Shown in pieces: positions 1 to 9,269 of a DNA stretch of 58,401 nucleotides (its first letter is position 1; every line of letters begins with the position of its first letter). This DNA is from Gammaproteobacteria bacterium RIFCSPHIGHO2_12_FULL_37_14 (GTDB taxonomy: Bacteria > Pseudomonadota > Gammaproteobacteria > DSM-16500), in contig MGXV01000074.1 of the NCBI GenBank assembly GCA_001801485.1, forward strand, positions 1 to 58,401, in the 5' to 3' direction. The translations under genes were made by a program, and so were the position numbers. The notes beneath the pieces are model-generated. The model saw only the letters and a list, made by a program, of their open reading frames with translations. It did not search any database and was not told the DNA's origin.

Positions 1-267
1 TCCTCAGGATGACAACCCTGGGGAGTTATTTTATCATAGATATCAAGATGTTCAGATTCTTTTAATTTTTTAGCTAATCTAATTGATATTGGTAGCCCTA
101 GTACTTCAATAATTAATTTAATTAACCACATGGTGAGAATTAATGAAAATAAATTCATATTATTCATGCTCCCATAAAAAGCTATTACACCAAATATTAA
201 ACTATCACTGCCAGAAGCAACAATAGTTGACATAAATAATTTTGTTGCGGTTGCAAAACTCGCGATT
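1..267 (-). pseudogene. C-terminal remnant of a VUT-family (YhhQ-type) transporter
   Basis: The minus strand is open from 267 to the left window edge (89 codons) and reads like the C-terminal third of VUT-family queuosine-precursor transporters: a membrane segment with SGSDSLIFGVIAFYG, a second with LTMWLIKLIIEVLGLP, then a charged tail containing DIYDKITP. An in-frame TGA at 268-270 cuts the reading frame, and I could not find the N-terminal two thirds (normally four or more membrane spans) in any frame upstream. The tail may end beyond the window. The family match is by eye; the broken 5' end is seen directly. Most likely a decayed copy, although a very short protein starting at the ATG at 233 cannot be excluded. 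Confidence 0.55.
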
Positions 268-278
268 CAATAAGATTA

Positions 279-485
279 TTATGCATCTATTTTTTCCATT
301 TTTATATTTATTTCTTCAAACGATATAATTAGATTTTTTGCGATAGCTTTCCCTATAGCAATCCCCAATTTTTCTTTATTATTTTGATTAAGTTGTTTAA
401 AGTTGACGGAACTAAATTCATTCCAGTTTTGAGTATAAGAATGGCGTTTGAATGATTTTCTTACTGCTCTTGTGCTCATATACAC
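279..485 (-). CDS. small hypothetical protein (doubtful)
   Basis: A 68-codon lysine-rich ORF with a GTG start, lying just upstream of the VUT remnant on the same strand. It shows no recognisable domain, signal peptide or membrane segment, and no clear ribosome binding site. A stop codon lies two codons before the GTG. It may be a real small gene, or a chance ORF in decaying sequence next to the remnant. Listed because nothing else explains this stretch. Confidence 0.2.
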   Translation of the reverse strand: MYMSTRAVRKSFKRHSYTQNWNEFSSVNFKQLNQNNKEKLGIAIGKAIAKNLIISFEEINIKMEKIDA

Positions 486-623
486 ATCTTACACAACCAT
501 TGGTAATATCCGTGTAGATGCTGCCCCAATAAATATTGCATACAGAAAGTTACTATCCTACAATGCACGAGTTCTGTTATCACCAAAATTATTAATGCAA
601 AATTACATCAATAGGATAGAGCT

Positions 624-1994
624 GTGCTGAAAAAACAAACTTTTAGTGTGAATTTTTTATATAAAAGCAATTTGATGATAAGTGACGCTATTTCTTTCGA
701 ATTTACTTACAATAGTGCGACCGACATTGATTTTTTGGAAAAAATTAAAACCGAATTAAATTCGAATTATTATTCAATATTAAACCATAATTTCTATTAT
801 ATGCCCGATACTTATTATCAAGTTACTCAAGATAATATTATTATCGTATTAAATGTATTGATTAGCATTAAAAACTCATGCCATGCAAAAGTAACGGCCT
901 CTCCACAAGAAACATTTAAAAAAATTGTTAATAAAGGATTAGAGGCAAATCAATTTACTTCTGAGAAAAGCCAATACTATTTGAGTGAAATTCCTACGGT
1001 ACTATCCATTAGAGAGAGAGAAAACTTAGCTTGCGATCAAAAAAATTTTGTAGAAGCATTTGCACTTGCATGGCATTATAAATCATTATTTTTAGAAAAT
1101 TTTAGAACGAAGTCACAAGGTCAGGGAAGAAGAGAAATAGTGGGCATATGCATTGATGCAACTAATTGGCTTGCTAGCGGATTAGAATTTAAAAATAGCA
1201 CTCATACTGATTTAACAAATTATATTAATTTAGATGATTTTCTTTGTTCGTTAGACCATGTGAGACGCAAAATTTTACATTGCGATGCTAATCTAATTGA
1301 TAAAAAATTATTATTAGATGCGTTAGTAAAAAACAAAACTATTGTTGCACTTATTCTTGAAGAAGAGGAAGATCTAAATGACTTTGTAATGGAATTATTA
1401 AAAACGACTCGATCTATTAGAAAAATTATTATGCTGATGCAAATAGATTTACAATTTTCATCTAAATTTATTGAACGATTGGCTGAGGTCTTGAAATCAA
1501 ATTTATCCATTAATGAGATAGGCTTTTCTCATGGTCGCACCATAACGATTGAAAATTTTAAAGTGATATTGAATGCTTTAGCAACCAATCCTAACTCAAA
1601 CGTGACAAAGTTGCGAGGCCAAAGAGTAGCTATTCGTAAAAATGAAGCAGCCGAATTTTTAATTAGTCATTTACAAAATCACTACCAGCTAGAATATGTG
1701 GAGCCTTGGCATTACCGGGTTATATCTAATGTTAATTTCAATCACATCAAGAATCTATTAGAAGAAAATATAAACAATAAACCCAAAATACAGCGTGCCT
1801 TTATGACAGGATCAGCGCAAGGATTTTTTGCTCAATTAGGCCTTACTAAAAACTTAGGTAAAGTCATGAGTCCTTATCTCAACAAGAATGATACATTTAA
1901 TTTATTGCAAGTATCCAAGTTAATATCTCAAGAAGCAAAGGCTGAGCAGACTATCGAGATAGAAAATTTAAAACTGAAAAAACGTAAGATATGA
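624..1994 (+). CDS. hypothetical protein with LRR-like repeats and F-box-like C-terminus; candidate effector
   Basis: A 456-aa protein with no signal peptide. Residues about 225-385 have repeated leucine/isoleucine spacing with alternating strand- and helix-like parts (NKTIVALIL, RSIRKIIML, LSINEIGFS), resembling ribonuclease-inhibitor-type leucine-rich repeats, though degenerate. Residues about 410-434 (VMSPYLNKNDTFNLLQVSK) resemble the core of an F-box, which in eukaryotes docks SCF ubiquitin ligases. The tail is very basic (LKLKKRKI). The start is a GTG with AGGATAGA about 7 nt upstream; an internal ATG 17 codons in is an alternative. Cytosolic, non-enzymatic and eukaryote-like modules suggest a Dot/Icm effector. 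This is inference: neither module is a textbook match and no regulatory box was found upstream. Confidence 0.6.
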   Translation: MLKKQTFSVNFLYKSNLMISDAISFEFTYNSATDIDFLEKIKTELNSNYYSILNHNFYYMPDTYYQVTQDNIIIVLNVLISIKNSCHAKVTASPQETFKKIVNKGLEANQFTSEKSQYYLSEIPTVLSIRERENLACDQKNFVEAFALAWHYKSLFLENFRTKSQGQGRREIVGICIDATNWLASGLEFKNSTHTDLTNYINLDDFLCSLDHVRRKILHCDANLIDKKLLLDALVKNKTIVALILEEEEDLNDFVMELLKTTRSIRKIIMLMQIDLQFSSKFIERLAEVLKSNLSINEIGFSHGRTITIENFKVILNALATNPNSNVTKLRGQRVAIRKNEAAEFLISHLQNHYQLEYVEPWHYRVISNVNFNHIKNLLEENINNKPKIQRAFMTGSAQGFFAQLGLTKNLGKVMSPYLNKNDTFNLLQVSKLISQEAKAEQTIEIENLKLKKRKI

Positions 1995-2338
1995 CCGTAA
2001 TTAAAATGATAGGCCTGGACAGGGTTGGAATAGCACAGCTGGCTTGCGAGAAGGAGATACGAGCCAATTTTTCAATTTATCAATACGATAACGCTTCATT
2101 GTCATTTACCCGTAAAAATATACAGGTATATTATAACAGTTGCCGTTGAAATATAAGGGTATATTTTACTTAATTTTGGTCAAAACCACGAAAACGTTGA
2201 GTACTCTCCATGGATTATTTGATACAATCCAAATCCAAGATGACATGGGGAGTGACGATGTTTTTTAAAATATAAGTAAATGGAACTAGTATCAGGATAT
2301 TTTTGGGAGAATCATACTGGCCATCCATGTTCACTAAA
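1995..2338. other. 344-bp intergenic region
   Basis: AT-rich spacer between the LRR-like gene and the convergent dienelactone hydrolase gene. No convincing ORF, tRNA or U-tract hairpin was seen. A cluster of TATA-like runs near 2120-2170 (two copies of GGTATATT within about 40 bp) is the only internal pattern noted. Confidence 0.4.
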
Positions 2339-3052
2339 TTAAAATATCTCAGTAAAAAAATTCTTCATTGCTATCCAAGCGCGCGAGTCTGATGTTTTAT
2401 TGTAAACCGTACCAAAACCTGGATCGTTAGCTTCAGGATTAGTAAACGCATGCATTGTGCTGCCATACATATGCAATTGCCAATCTGCATTAGCATGTGT
2501 CATTTCATTTCCAAAAGCCATGACATTCTCAGGTGTTACCATGGGATCATCATAACCATGTAGCGCTAGAATTTTTGCTTTGATAGAAGATAGGCGTGCC
2601 TCTTCTGGCGCGTGTAATAAACCATGAAAACTAACAACACCAGCAATATCTGCACCACTTCTTGCAAGATCAAGCACACATAAGCCTCCAAAACAAAAAC
2701 CAATCGCGGCGATTCGCTTAGAATCAACCCATTCAACTTTATGAAGTGCTTCTAAGGCAGATAAGATTCTTCTTTGCAATTTATTACGATCTTGGATGAA
2801 AGGTTGAATGAGTGCAGATTTTTCTTCTTTTGTTTGACCTAATTTGCTGTCACCATACATATCAATTGCAAAGCCAATATAACCAAGTTTGGTTAAATCA
2901 TTTGCTTTATGACAGGCAAATTCATTTCTTCCTGTCCAATCATGACAAACCATGACAGCAGGAGTTTTTTTACTTAATCCATCTGGATAAGCACAATAGC
3001 CATTGAGTGTAATATTATTATCTTGGTAATTGATCGCTTTTGATATCGTCAT
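2339..3052 (-). CDS. dienelactone hydrolase family protein
   Basis: A 237-aa alpha/beta hydrolase. The nucleophile elbow is GFCFGG with Cys120, as in dienelactone hydrolases where Cys replaces Ser; Asp169 (GYDDPMV) and His201 (TMHAFT) complete the expected Cys-Asp-His triad. Length matches the family (about 230-240 aa) and no signal peptide is seen, so it should be cytosolic. The exact substrate is unknown; most bacterial members are not in chloroaromatic pathways. It starts 23 nt after the icmF stop on the same strand, so it is probably read from the dotU-icmF transcript, although a functional link to secretion is not implied by the sequence. Confidence 0.88.
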   Translation of the reverse strand: MTISKAINYQDNNITLNGYCAYPDGLSKKTPAVMVCHDWTGRNEFACHKANDLTKLGYIGFAIDMYGDSKLGQTKEEKSALIQPFIQDRNKLQRRILSALEALHKVEWVDSKRIAAIGFCFGGLCVLDLARSGADIAGVVSFHGLLHAPEEARLSSIKAKILALHGYDDPMVTPENVMAFGNEMTHANADWQLHMYGSTMHAFTNPEANDPGFGTVYNKTSDSRAWIAMKNFFTEIF

Positions 3053-3075
3053 AGAAACTGTTCCTTATATATTCA

Positions 3076-6000
3076 TTACGCGTTTGTTTCGGATAATTGT
3101 GGTGGCAAATTAAAATGTCCAAGATTAAGTGCTAAAAATGGGTTGAGATGACCTTGCACATATAAAATATATTTTGCAGGTTGTTCTTTCATGGAAAAAT
3201 TAAGTAGCATTTGTTTTCTTGTGATCACATTTTCAAGTGATTGGTTAACAAGCTTAAACCATCCCCAATAGCCTAAAAAATTATGATTGATTGTTTGTGA
3301 ATTTTCCATGGTAACTTGTATTGCGATACTTGATAATTTATCTTGAATATCCGGCCAAATAAGAATATGCGAATTAGTTAAATTGCCCCCAGTATCTATT
3401 ATTTCCTTATTATTAATACTAAACTTAACCTGTTTTATTAAATTTCCAAATTTAAATGGCTGAATTTTGAAATATAAATAAGGTTTGTTATCTCCTTTCG
3501 GAAAAAATATTTGCTGAATGAGCAAGGCTTGTTGAATTTGTCGTAAAGTTTCTTCAGAAAAAGGTAATTTCTGATTATCAATAAGTTTCCATTGCCAATC
3601 AGGATTACTAGAATCGATAAATGCTTGCAGATATTGATTGTAGAAGTTTGTTATTGTACCCGTTGGACTAAAAAATTTAATAAATTTACTCAGTTCAACT
3701 TCTTGATTCGTTCCAGCTCCAAAAGGATAACGATTAGCAATATCAGCTTGATAGAATTGAATCACTTGTTTTTGCCAAGACATATCAAGATAATGACTTG
3801 CTTCTTGCACCAAAAAATACCAGGCATTATTAGCGACTGTATCTAACCATGCTTGAATAGGTGGTGGACTTTTAGAGGCTATTAAGCGAAGTTGCAAAAT
3901 CGGATCAGGTGCGCCTAACTTCTTTAGGCGATTAGAAATAACGTCAAATGCAGCTTTTTTTACATCACTTGCATTTAAAACAGGTTGAATATATTCATGC
4001 AGTGCTTGTAACCCATAAAAAATTTGGTAAAGGTTATTTTCTCCTTGCGTATTTTTTTCCAGTATTACATGGATGTTTCGTAATTTCTGGCTAGAAGATA
4101 TTATTGGTTCAAAGTGAGTATTTTCATGAATTGTGCGCAGTAATTGTAGCAGTGGCGATGGATTGCTGATCATATTAATAATTTGCGTATCTGCCTCCAA
4201 AAGATTTTTAGGAGGTGTTAAGCGAACATTTGCTAATATTTTTTCCCAAACTTCAGAATAATTAGTGATATAAATATTACGTAATTGATCAACTAGTTTT
4301 GTATTAAGTAGAATATTCGGATTGGTATTATTATTTAATACCCAATTTCCTGCAGTGATTTCAGTAATAGCTGTTTCAATTTCTTTTGAAGTAATATTAG
4401 AAAATGCGTTGGCCGTGAACATATTAGCCACAGATGGGGTCATTGTTTGATCAGTAAAAACAATATTATTCTTATTGGCATTACTTAAATCAATTTCAGA
4501 TATATTTTCATTATTATTTATATTTTTTAAAATAATGTACCCTAATCTTACACTAGGAATATTAGATAAATATTTTCGCGATTGAAAAATAGTATCATTG
4601 TTTAGATTAAGCGGCTTCCAGGTATGATTGAGAGCAATGGTAAGATGCTGAATTAATTGATCAACCGTTGCTTCCGGCATCGATTTAGGTAAAGTTTGAT
4701 GCATGGTATCAATGATAAAATCAGCTTTAAAATGCGTTGCATCTGCTAACATTAAATACGATTTTAGCGCATCATAGACAAATTTTGGTTCTCGATTAAC
4801 CGGTAATTTTAAATATTCTTCTAAATATTCTTTGATTTCAGGCAGCAAATAGGCTTGTAGAGCTTTATAATAAATAATTTCCATTTTTTCTTGAGATTTA
4901 TTCGAATAGAAAGTAAGCAATTGTGAAATATCAAATTTAAAATGTGAATTTTTTGCTGATTTTTGCAAGGCATCAAGTAATGTGATTGTAGTTTCTAAAT
5001 GGCTGACAGAATTATGTGTTTGCTTGATACTCAGTTGATATTCAGACAACATATTTTTAGTGGCATACGATTGCTGAGCACCTTGCCTAAAATCTTTAAT
5101 TAATAAAATGCTAATCAATGAAGCCAGGCTAAATGATGTAGCATAAATAGTGTATTTTTTCCATATTTTTGTTTGATGAGGCGGGGAAAATGGAATCGGT
5201 GAGCTTATAATGCCATGCGCAATTAGTTGTCTGATGAAATAAGCTCGCGAGGTTAATGGTGGTTCCTGAAAAGTTTGAATTTGATGAGAGGATGAATTAA
5301 TTGCCTCATCTAATACCACTGATCGCTGGTCATGATTTTGTTGAATAGCGCTCGTTAGACAAACATGTTGTAAGGGAAAATTGAAATGTGCAGCTGAAAA
5401 TTTTTTAATAAAATCGAGTAATTGATCTTTAAGTTGTTCAATGTGGAGAGGAAAATCTTTAATTTGTACGCGTAGTAAAGGATTACGTTCATGATGTAAT
5501 CGATATAACAATTGTTGATTTAACTTTTTGATAAGTGAATTGAATCGTTCGTTAAAGGCCTCATACATTTTAAAATTATTTGATTGATGAGGTAATGAGA
5601 TACCCCAGGCTTGTGTCGTCTCATCATTTCCTAGTTCAGAAAAAAACTCCACGAAGCCAGGTAACAAATCACATTTGGTAATAACGATGTGACACGGGAT
5701 GGGTTGAGAAAAATATTTCTGGAGGTAATACAAGCTTTTAAAAATTTTTCGTTGATGAGCTAGTAATTGTAACGGATCAGTTGATTTTATAAGTTCAGGT
5801 AATGGTAATGCAATAATAATACTATTAATGCCATCTTTCCCGCGGGTAGTTCGGATTAGTTGGAGAAATGATTTCCATAAAATAGAATAATCAATTTTTT
5901 TTTGAGTATTTTTATCGATATCAATGGCGGTTAAATATTTTCCTGGCACATCAATAATACTAGTGTCGCGCGTTACCCACCAATCACAATTTTCTGATGG

Positions 6001-6507
6001 ATCCAAATGATGAGGATTTTGAATTTGGCGTTGTAAGGCGAAATTTACTTCGGCATTAGCTAGTAAGGTGGTTTTGCCAGAACTTTCTGGGCCAATGAAT
6101 AAACACCAAGGTAGTTGATTTAATCGTAAAGATTTCCCTTCTTTTTTTATAGTGGTTTTATAAAGAAATTGCTGTACGCCATCAAACCTATTTTTCAGCA
6201 TTTGTAATTTGTATTTTAATTGCGGATCATGAATTGCCATTGAAGAAGATTTATTCATATCAAAAATAACAAATTTAACTAGCCAAATTAAAAAAATAAA
6301 TAAAATAATATATATTCGCTTCTCTGGTTGCGCATAGGGTGCATAACTACCCCAGGTAATATATTGACCCCCTATCCAAATGGCAGTAGAAAATATCAGT
6401 AACATGCCAATTGAAACAAGCAATTTCATCTGAGAATAATAAATATTACGCAGGCGGTTGGAGAGAATCCAGTTTTTTGATTTCTGTAATAGTTTGGTAG
6501 GTTTCAT
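3076..6507 (-). CDS. icmF: IcmF, inner-membrane ATP/GTP-binding component of the Dot/Icm T4BSS
   Basis: A 1143-aa IcmF/TssM-family protein. Two membrane segments (about 27-47 and 64-83) precede a nucleotide-binding domain with Walker A GPESSGKTT (139-147), a Walker B-like IIDVPGKYL (184-192) and TKCDLLPGF (277-285); a third membrane segment (about 452-470) leads into a long periplasmic helical region and a C-terminal beta domain. In Legionella, IcmF and DotU stabilise the Dot/Icm core and help place DotH at the pole. The first ATG lies 62 nt inside dotU; the next good choice is Met27 at 6429, just after the dotU stop. Longer than L. pneumophila IcmF (about 970 aa). TssM of a type VI system is the alternative, but no tss genes are present. 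Confidence 0.88.
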   Translation of the reverse strand: MKPTKLLQKSKNWILSNRLRNIYYSQMKLLVSIGMLLIFSTAIWIGGQYITWGSYAPYAQPEKRIYIILFIFLIWLVKFVIFDMNKSSSMAIHDPQLKYKLQMLKNRFDGVQQFLYKTTIKKEGKSLRLNQLPWCLFIGPESSGKTTLLANAEVNFALQRQIQNPHHLDPSENCDWWVTRDTSIIDVPGKYLTAIDIDKNTQKKIDYSILWKSFLQLIRTTRGKDGINSIIIALPLPELIKSTDPLQLLAHQRKIFKSLYYLQKYFSQPIPCHIVITKCDLLPGFVEFFSELGNDETTQAWGISLPHQSNNFKMYEAFNERFNSLIKKLNQQLLYRLHHERNPLLRVQIKDFPLHIEQLKDQLLDFIKKFSAAHFNFPLQHVCLTSAIQQNHDQRSVVLDEAINSSSHQIQTFQEPPLTSRAYFIRQLIAHGIISSPIPFSPPHQTKIWKKYTIYATSFSLASLISILLIKDFRQGAQQSYATKNMLSEYQLSIKQTHNSVSHLETTITLLDALQKSAKNSHFKFDISQLLTFYSNKSQEKMEIIYYKALQAYLLPEIKEYLEEYLKLPVNREPKFVYDALKSYLMLADATHFKADFIIDTMHQTLPKSMPEATVDQLIQHLTIALNHTWKPLNLNNDTIFQSRKYLSNIPSVRLGYIILKNINNNENISEIDLSNANKNNIVFTDQTMTPSVANMFTANAFSNITSKEIETAITEITAGNWVLNNNTNPNILLNTKLVDQLRNIYITNYSEVWEKILANVRLTPPKNLLEADTQIINMISNPSPLLQLLRTIHENTHFEPIISSSQKLRNIHVILEKNTQGENNLYQIFYGLQALHEYIQPVLNASDVKKAAFDVISNRLKKLGAPDPILQLRLIASKSPPPIQAWLDTVANNAWYFLVQEASHYLDMSWQKQVIQFYQADIANRYPFGAGTNQEVELSKFIKFFSPTGTITNFYNQYLQAFIDSSNPDWQWKLIDNQKLPFSEETLRQIQQALLIQQIFFPKGDNKPYLYFKIQPFKFGNLIKQVKFSINNKEIIDTGGNLTNSHILIWPDIQDKLSSIAIQVTMENSQTINHNFLGYWGWFKLVNQSLENVITRKQMLLNFSMKEQPAKYILYVQGHLNPFLALNLGHFNLPPQLSETNA

Positions 6508-7315
6508 TTGAAATGATATCCGTTAAATAGTCAAGGCTAGCGAAGAGAATCAAGATGATGTAAACATATAGCAGAAAAATAAAAAACGCAGAGGTATTTT
6601 TTTCTGGAATTCTTTTTTTTGGTTTAGTAATTTTAAAAGGCAAAGGAGAAAGCGCCCTACTAAAATTACCTCGAAAAGCTTGGATATGTTTATATAGATT
6701 ATTTGTAATTTGATCTAGTTGATACTGGCTGTGTTCTGTAGAGCGATATTGACCTTTGTATCCCAAGCTCAAGCAAATATACATTACCTCCATTAAATCG
6801 ATATAAAGCGTTTGTTCTTTAATGGCGCGTGCTAAAATAATAAAAAATTTATCTTGATGCTGGCTATCTTGATTGAATGCTGCGAGTAATGAATAAGGAT
6901 GCCATTGGTTTTGACCGCCCCAGGCAGTATTTTCAATGACGTCATCTATCGTGGCGCAAATCACATAGCGACAAACAGCAATATACTCATTGTTATAACC
7001 TAGATTAATAATCATTTCTTGAAAAATGTTAATTTCTTGGATTAGTTCTTTTTGTAGCCTATTGAATTGATGATAAGCATGAAGCTGTTTTAATTTACCT
7101 AAAAGCGAGAAAAGATGAGCCGCTGCATCAGCAAGCGGATTTAATCCTGCATTAGAACGATGCGGCATGATGCGGTTAGGAAGTAACGTTGGAGAAGGAA
7201 TATTAAGATCACTTATTTTTTGTATCACTGTATTATTTTCTTGTTGTAATTCAGAATAAGTTTCTTGTGAGAGATTTATTTTTAGATCTTCCGTAGTAGT
7301 TTGCTGGGTATGCAT
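6446..7315 (-). CDS. dotU: DotU/IcmH, partner of IcmF
   Basis: A 289-aa protein of the DotU/TssL family: a cytoplasmic helical domain with the family signature around RYVICATIDDVIENTAWGG (about 118-136), followed by a single C-terminal membrane anchor (FFIFLLYVYIILILFASL) and a very short tail, the usual topology for the Legionella-type protein (about 260 aa). DotU and IcmF form an inner-membrane pair that stabilises the Dot/Icm secretion core. The ATG is preceded by AAGGAAG at a good distance. The 3' end overlaps the first possible icmF start by 62 nt, showing tight coupling. A promoter is visible about 80 nt upstream. Confidence 0.88.
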   Translation of the reverse strand: MHTQQTTTEDLKINLSQETYSELQQENNTVIQKISDLNIPSPTLLPNRIMPHRSNAGLNPLADAAAHLFSLLGKLKQLHAYHQFNRLQKELIQEINIFQEMIINLGYNNEYIAVCRYVICATIDDVIENTAWGGQNQWHPYSLLAAFNQDSQHQDKFFIILARAIKEQTLYIDLMEVMYICLSLGYKGQYRSTEHSQYQLDQITNNLYKHIQAFRGNFSRALSPLPFKITKPKKRIPEKNTSAFFIFLLYVYIILILFASLDYLTDIISNETYQTITEIKKLDSLQPPA

Positions 7316-7392
7316 TATCTAGCTTCCTTAAAAATTACCTCTCCCCCGTCACGATTTTTTTCTTGCTTCTTCGAGATGTTATCGTTTCTTGG

Positions 7393-7421
7393 ATTATACA
7401 CAAATAAATTACTTAACAGAA
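7393..7421 (-). promoter_or_regulatory. predicted promoter of dotU-icmF
   Basis: On the minus strand a TTCTGT -35 and a perfect TATAAT -10 (plus-strand ATTATA at 7393-7398) are separated by 17 nt; the -10 is preceded by TGTG, close to an extended -10. It lies about 78 nt upstream of the dotU start with no gene between. No PmrA-type tandem TTAA box was found here. Confidence 0.5.
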
Positions 7422-7474
7422 CCCACTAGAAATCCCGCAATTTTTTAGACAAAGAAGGAATGCATACAAATAGT

Positions 7475-7504
7475 ATCCAAGGGAGAAAAATTATTCCCTT
7501 GGAT
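7475..7504. terminator. 10-bp perfect stem-loop downstream of fis
   Basis: ATCCAAGGGA and its exact reverse complement flank a 10-nt AT-rich loop, 39 nt past the fis stop and between fis and the dotU promoter. It is positioned to end the accB-accC-fis transcript, but no U-tract follows the stem on either strand, so a role as an mRNA 3'-end stabiliser is equally possible. Confidence 0.4.
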
Positions 7505-7542
7505 GATTAGATTGATGAGATCATTTTTAATGTTGAGGAAAC

Positions 7543-7827
7543 TTAGTCCAGTAACCCGTATAATTTGAGTTTCTTTCTTAAGGTACCGCGACTCAAACCT
7601 AAGACGATAGCAGCGCGTGATTGATTATTTTTTGTATATTCCATAACGCACTCCATTAATGGAGCTTCAACTTCCGCCAGAATTAACTCATAGAGGTTGT
7701 CAGGCAATTGACCATTTAATTGGGTAAGATAATTCTCAAGCGCCTGACGTACGCTATCGTGTAAAGGCTGATTTTTTTGCGTCAGCTCAAATAAAGATGT
7801 TGGTTTTTCTAAAGTATTGATAGCCAT
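7543..7827 (-). CDS. fis: Fis-family DNA-binding protein
   Basis: A 94-aa Fis homologue. The C-terminal helix-turn-helix ([18 protein letters not shown]) and the preceding helical dimer region ([20 protein letters not shown]) match the nucleoid-associated factor for inversion stimulation, which bends DNA and regulates growth-phase genes; Legionella carries several paralogues that control effector and virulence genes. Start chosen at the ATG at 7827 because GAGGA lies 4-5 nt before it; an in-frame upstream start at 7854 would add nine residues not typical of Fis. It follows accC by 84 nt on the same strand rather than dusB, its usual partner in enterics. Confidence 0.9.
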   Translation of the reverse strand: MAINTLEKPTSLFELTQKNQPLHDSVRQALENYLTQLNGQLPDNLYELILAEVEAPLMECVMEYTKNNQSRAAIVLGLSRGTLRKKLKLYGLLD

Positions 7828-7911
7828 AATTGTCCTCGAAATCCGATTGTTCACAATACAGCAACTATTCTACCCGTTGTTCTTTGTTAGATCAATCATT
7901 TTATTTGAAGA

Positions 7912-9252
7912 TTACATGTTCATCCATTTCTCAAGATAATGGATATTGACCATGCCTTTTTGGAAGGTATTACCACGCAAAATATCTTGATGTAAGGGGA
8001 TATTTGTCCTAATGCCTTCAATCACTGTTTCATCCAAAGCATTGCGTAACCTAGCCATGGCTAATTCACGATTATCGCCAAAGGCGATTATTTTAGCGAT
8101 GAGCGAATCATAGTAGGGGGGAACCTTATAACTACCATAAATATGTGAATCTACTCGAATTCCTGGTCCTCCTGGGGCATGAAAATAAGAAATTAGCCCT
8201 GGGGAGGGGATAAACGTTTGAGGGTCTTCGGCATTAATTCGACATTCAATAGCATGACCACGAATTTTAACATCTTTTTGCGATAAGGTCAATTTTTGAC
8301 CAGACGCAATCCGGATTTGTTCAACCACTAAATCGATGCCAGTAATCATTTCTGTGACGGGATGTTCAACCTGAATCCGTGTATTCATTTCAATAAAATA
8401 AAATTTTTCATTCTCATAAAGAAATTCCATGGTACCTACCCCACGATATTTCATTGAGCGACAAGCTTCTGCACATAATTCGCCAATTTCTTCACGTTGT
8501 TTTGGTGTGATACCTGGGGCCGGCGCTTCTTCAATAATTTTTTGATGACGGCGTTGGATGGAACAATCTCGTTCTCCAAGATAAATGGCATTTCCAAAGC
8601 CATCGCCCAATAATTGAATTTCGATATGCCGAGGATTTTGTAAATATTTCTCTATATAAACCTTATCATTATTAAAAGCCGCTTTCGCTTCACTCCGTGT
8701 TAAAGCGATGGCATTAATAAGATGAGATTCAGTATGAACCACTCGCATTCCGCGACCACCACCACCGCCAGCTGCTTTAATGATGATAGGATAACCAATG
8801 GCGCGTGCTAATTTAATGGTTTCTCCATCATTATCATCTATCGGCTCACTTGAACCTGGCACACAAGGTATTCCCATTTTTTTCATTAAACTGATTGCAG
8901 CAATTTTATCGCCCATTTGGCGTATTGTTTCGGGAGCAGGGCCAATAAAAATAAAACCACTTTTTTCAACTTGTTCAGCAAAATCTGCATTTTCAGAAAG
9001 AAATCCATAGCCAGGATGAATAGCGACAGCATCAGTAATTTCTGCGGCACTAATAATCGCAGGAATATTCAAATAACTTTGTGCGGCAGGGTGTGGTCCA
9101 ATACAAACAGACTCATCTGCTAAACGTACATGTAAAAGATCGCGATCTACTGTGGAATGTGCCGCCACAGTTTTAATACCGAATTCTTTGCAGGCACGTA
9201 AAACACGTAAAGCGATTTCTCCACGATTAGCAATTAATATCTTATCAAGCAT
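7912..9252 (-). CDS. accC: acetyl-CoA carboxylase, biotin carboxylase subunit
   Basis: A 446-aa biotin carboxylase, the family's standard length. It begins with [16 protein letters not shown], carries the ATP-grasp glycine loop [14 protein letters not shown], and the [13 protein letters not shown] segment with active-site Glu/Asn/Arg residues. It carboxylates the biotin of AccB with bicarbonate and ATP, the first half-reaction of acetyl-CoA carboxylase that feeds malonyl-CoA to fatty acid synthesis. It starts 17 nt after accB and is clearly in the same operon. All key motifs appear intact. Confidence 0.97.
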   Translation of the reverse strand: MLDKILIANRGEIALRVLRACKEFGIKTVAAHSTVDRDLLHVRLADESVCIGPHPAAQSYLNIPAIISAAEITDAVAIHPGYGFLSENADFAEQVEKSGFIFIGPAPETIRQMGDKIAAISLMKKMGIPCVPGSSEPIDDNDGETIKLARAIGYPIIIKAAGGGGGRGMRVVHTESHLINAIALTRSEAKAAFNNDKVYIEKYLQNPRHIEIQLLGDGFGNAIYLGERDCSIQRRHQKIIEEAPAPGITPKQREEIGELCAEACRSMKYRGVGTMEFLYENEKFYFIEMNTRIQVEHPVTEMITGIDLVVEQIRIASGQKLTLSQKDVKIRGHAIECRINAEDPQTFIPSPGLISYFHAPGGPGIRVDSHIYGSYKVPPYYDSLIAKIIAFGDNRELAMARLRNALDETVIEGIRTNIPLHQDILRGNTFQKGMVNIHYLEKWMNM

Positions 9253-9269
9253 AAAGATGTCCTAGGAGA

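Noticed and set aside
448..630. 60-codon plus-strand ORF upstream of the LRR-like gene
   Set aside because: No ribosome binding site or domain and overlaps the start of the next gene; composition looks random.
3076..7315. Type VI secretion (TssL/TssM) reading of the dotU-icmF pair
   Set aside because: No tssB, C, K, E, hcp or vgrG in 58 kb, DotU is short with no peptidoglycan-binding extension, and the setting is Legionellales-like.
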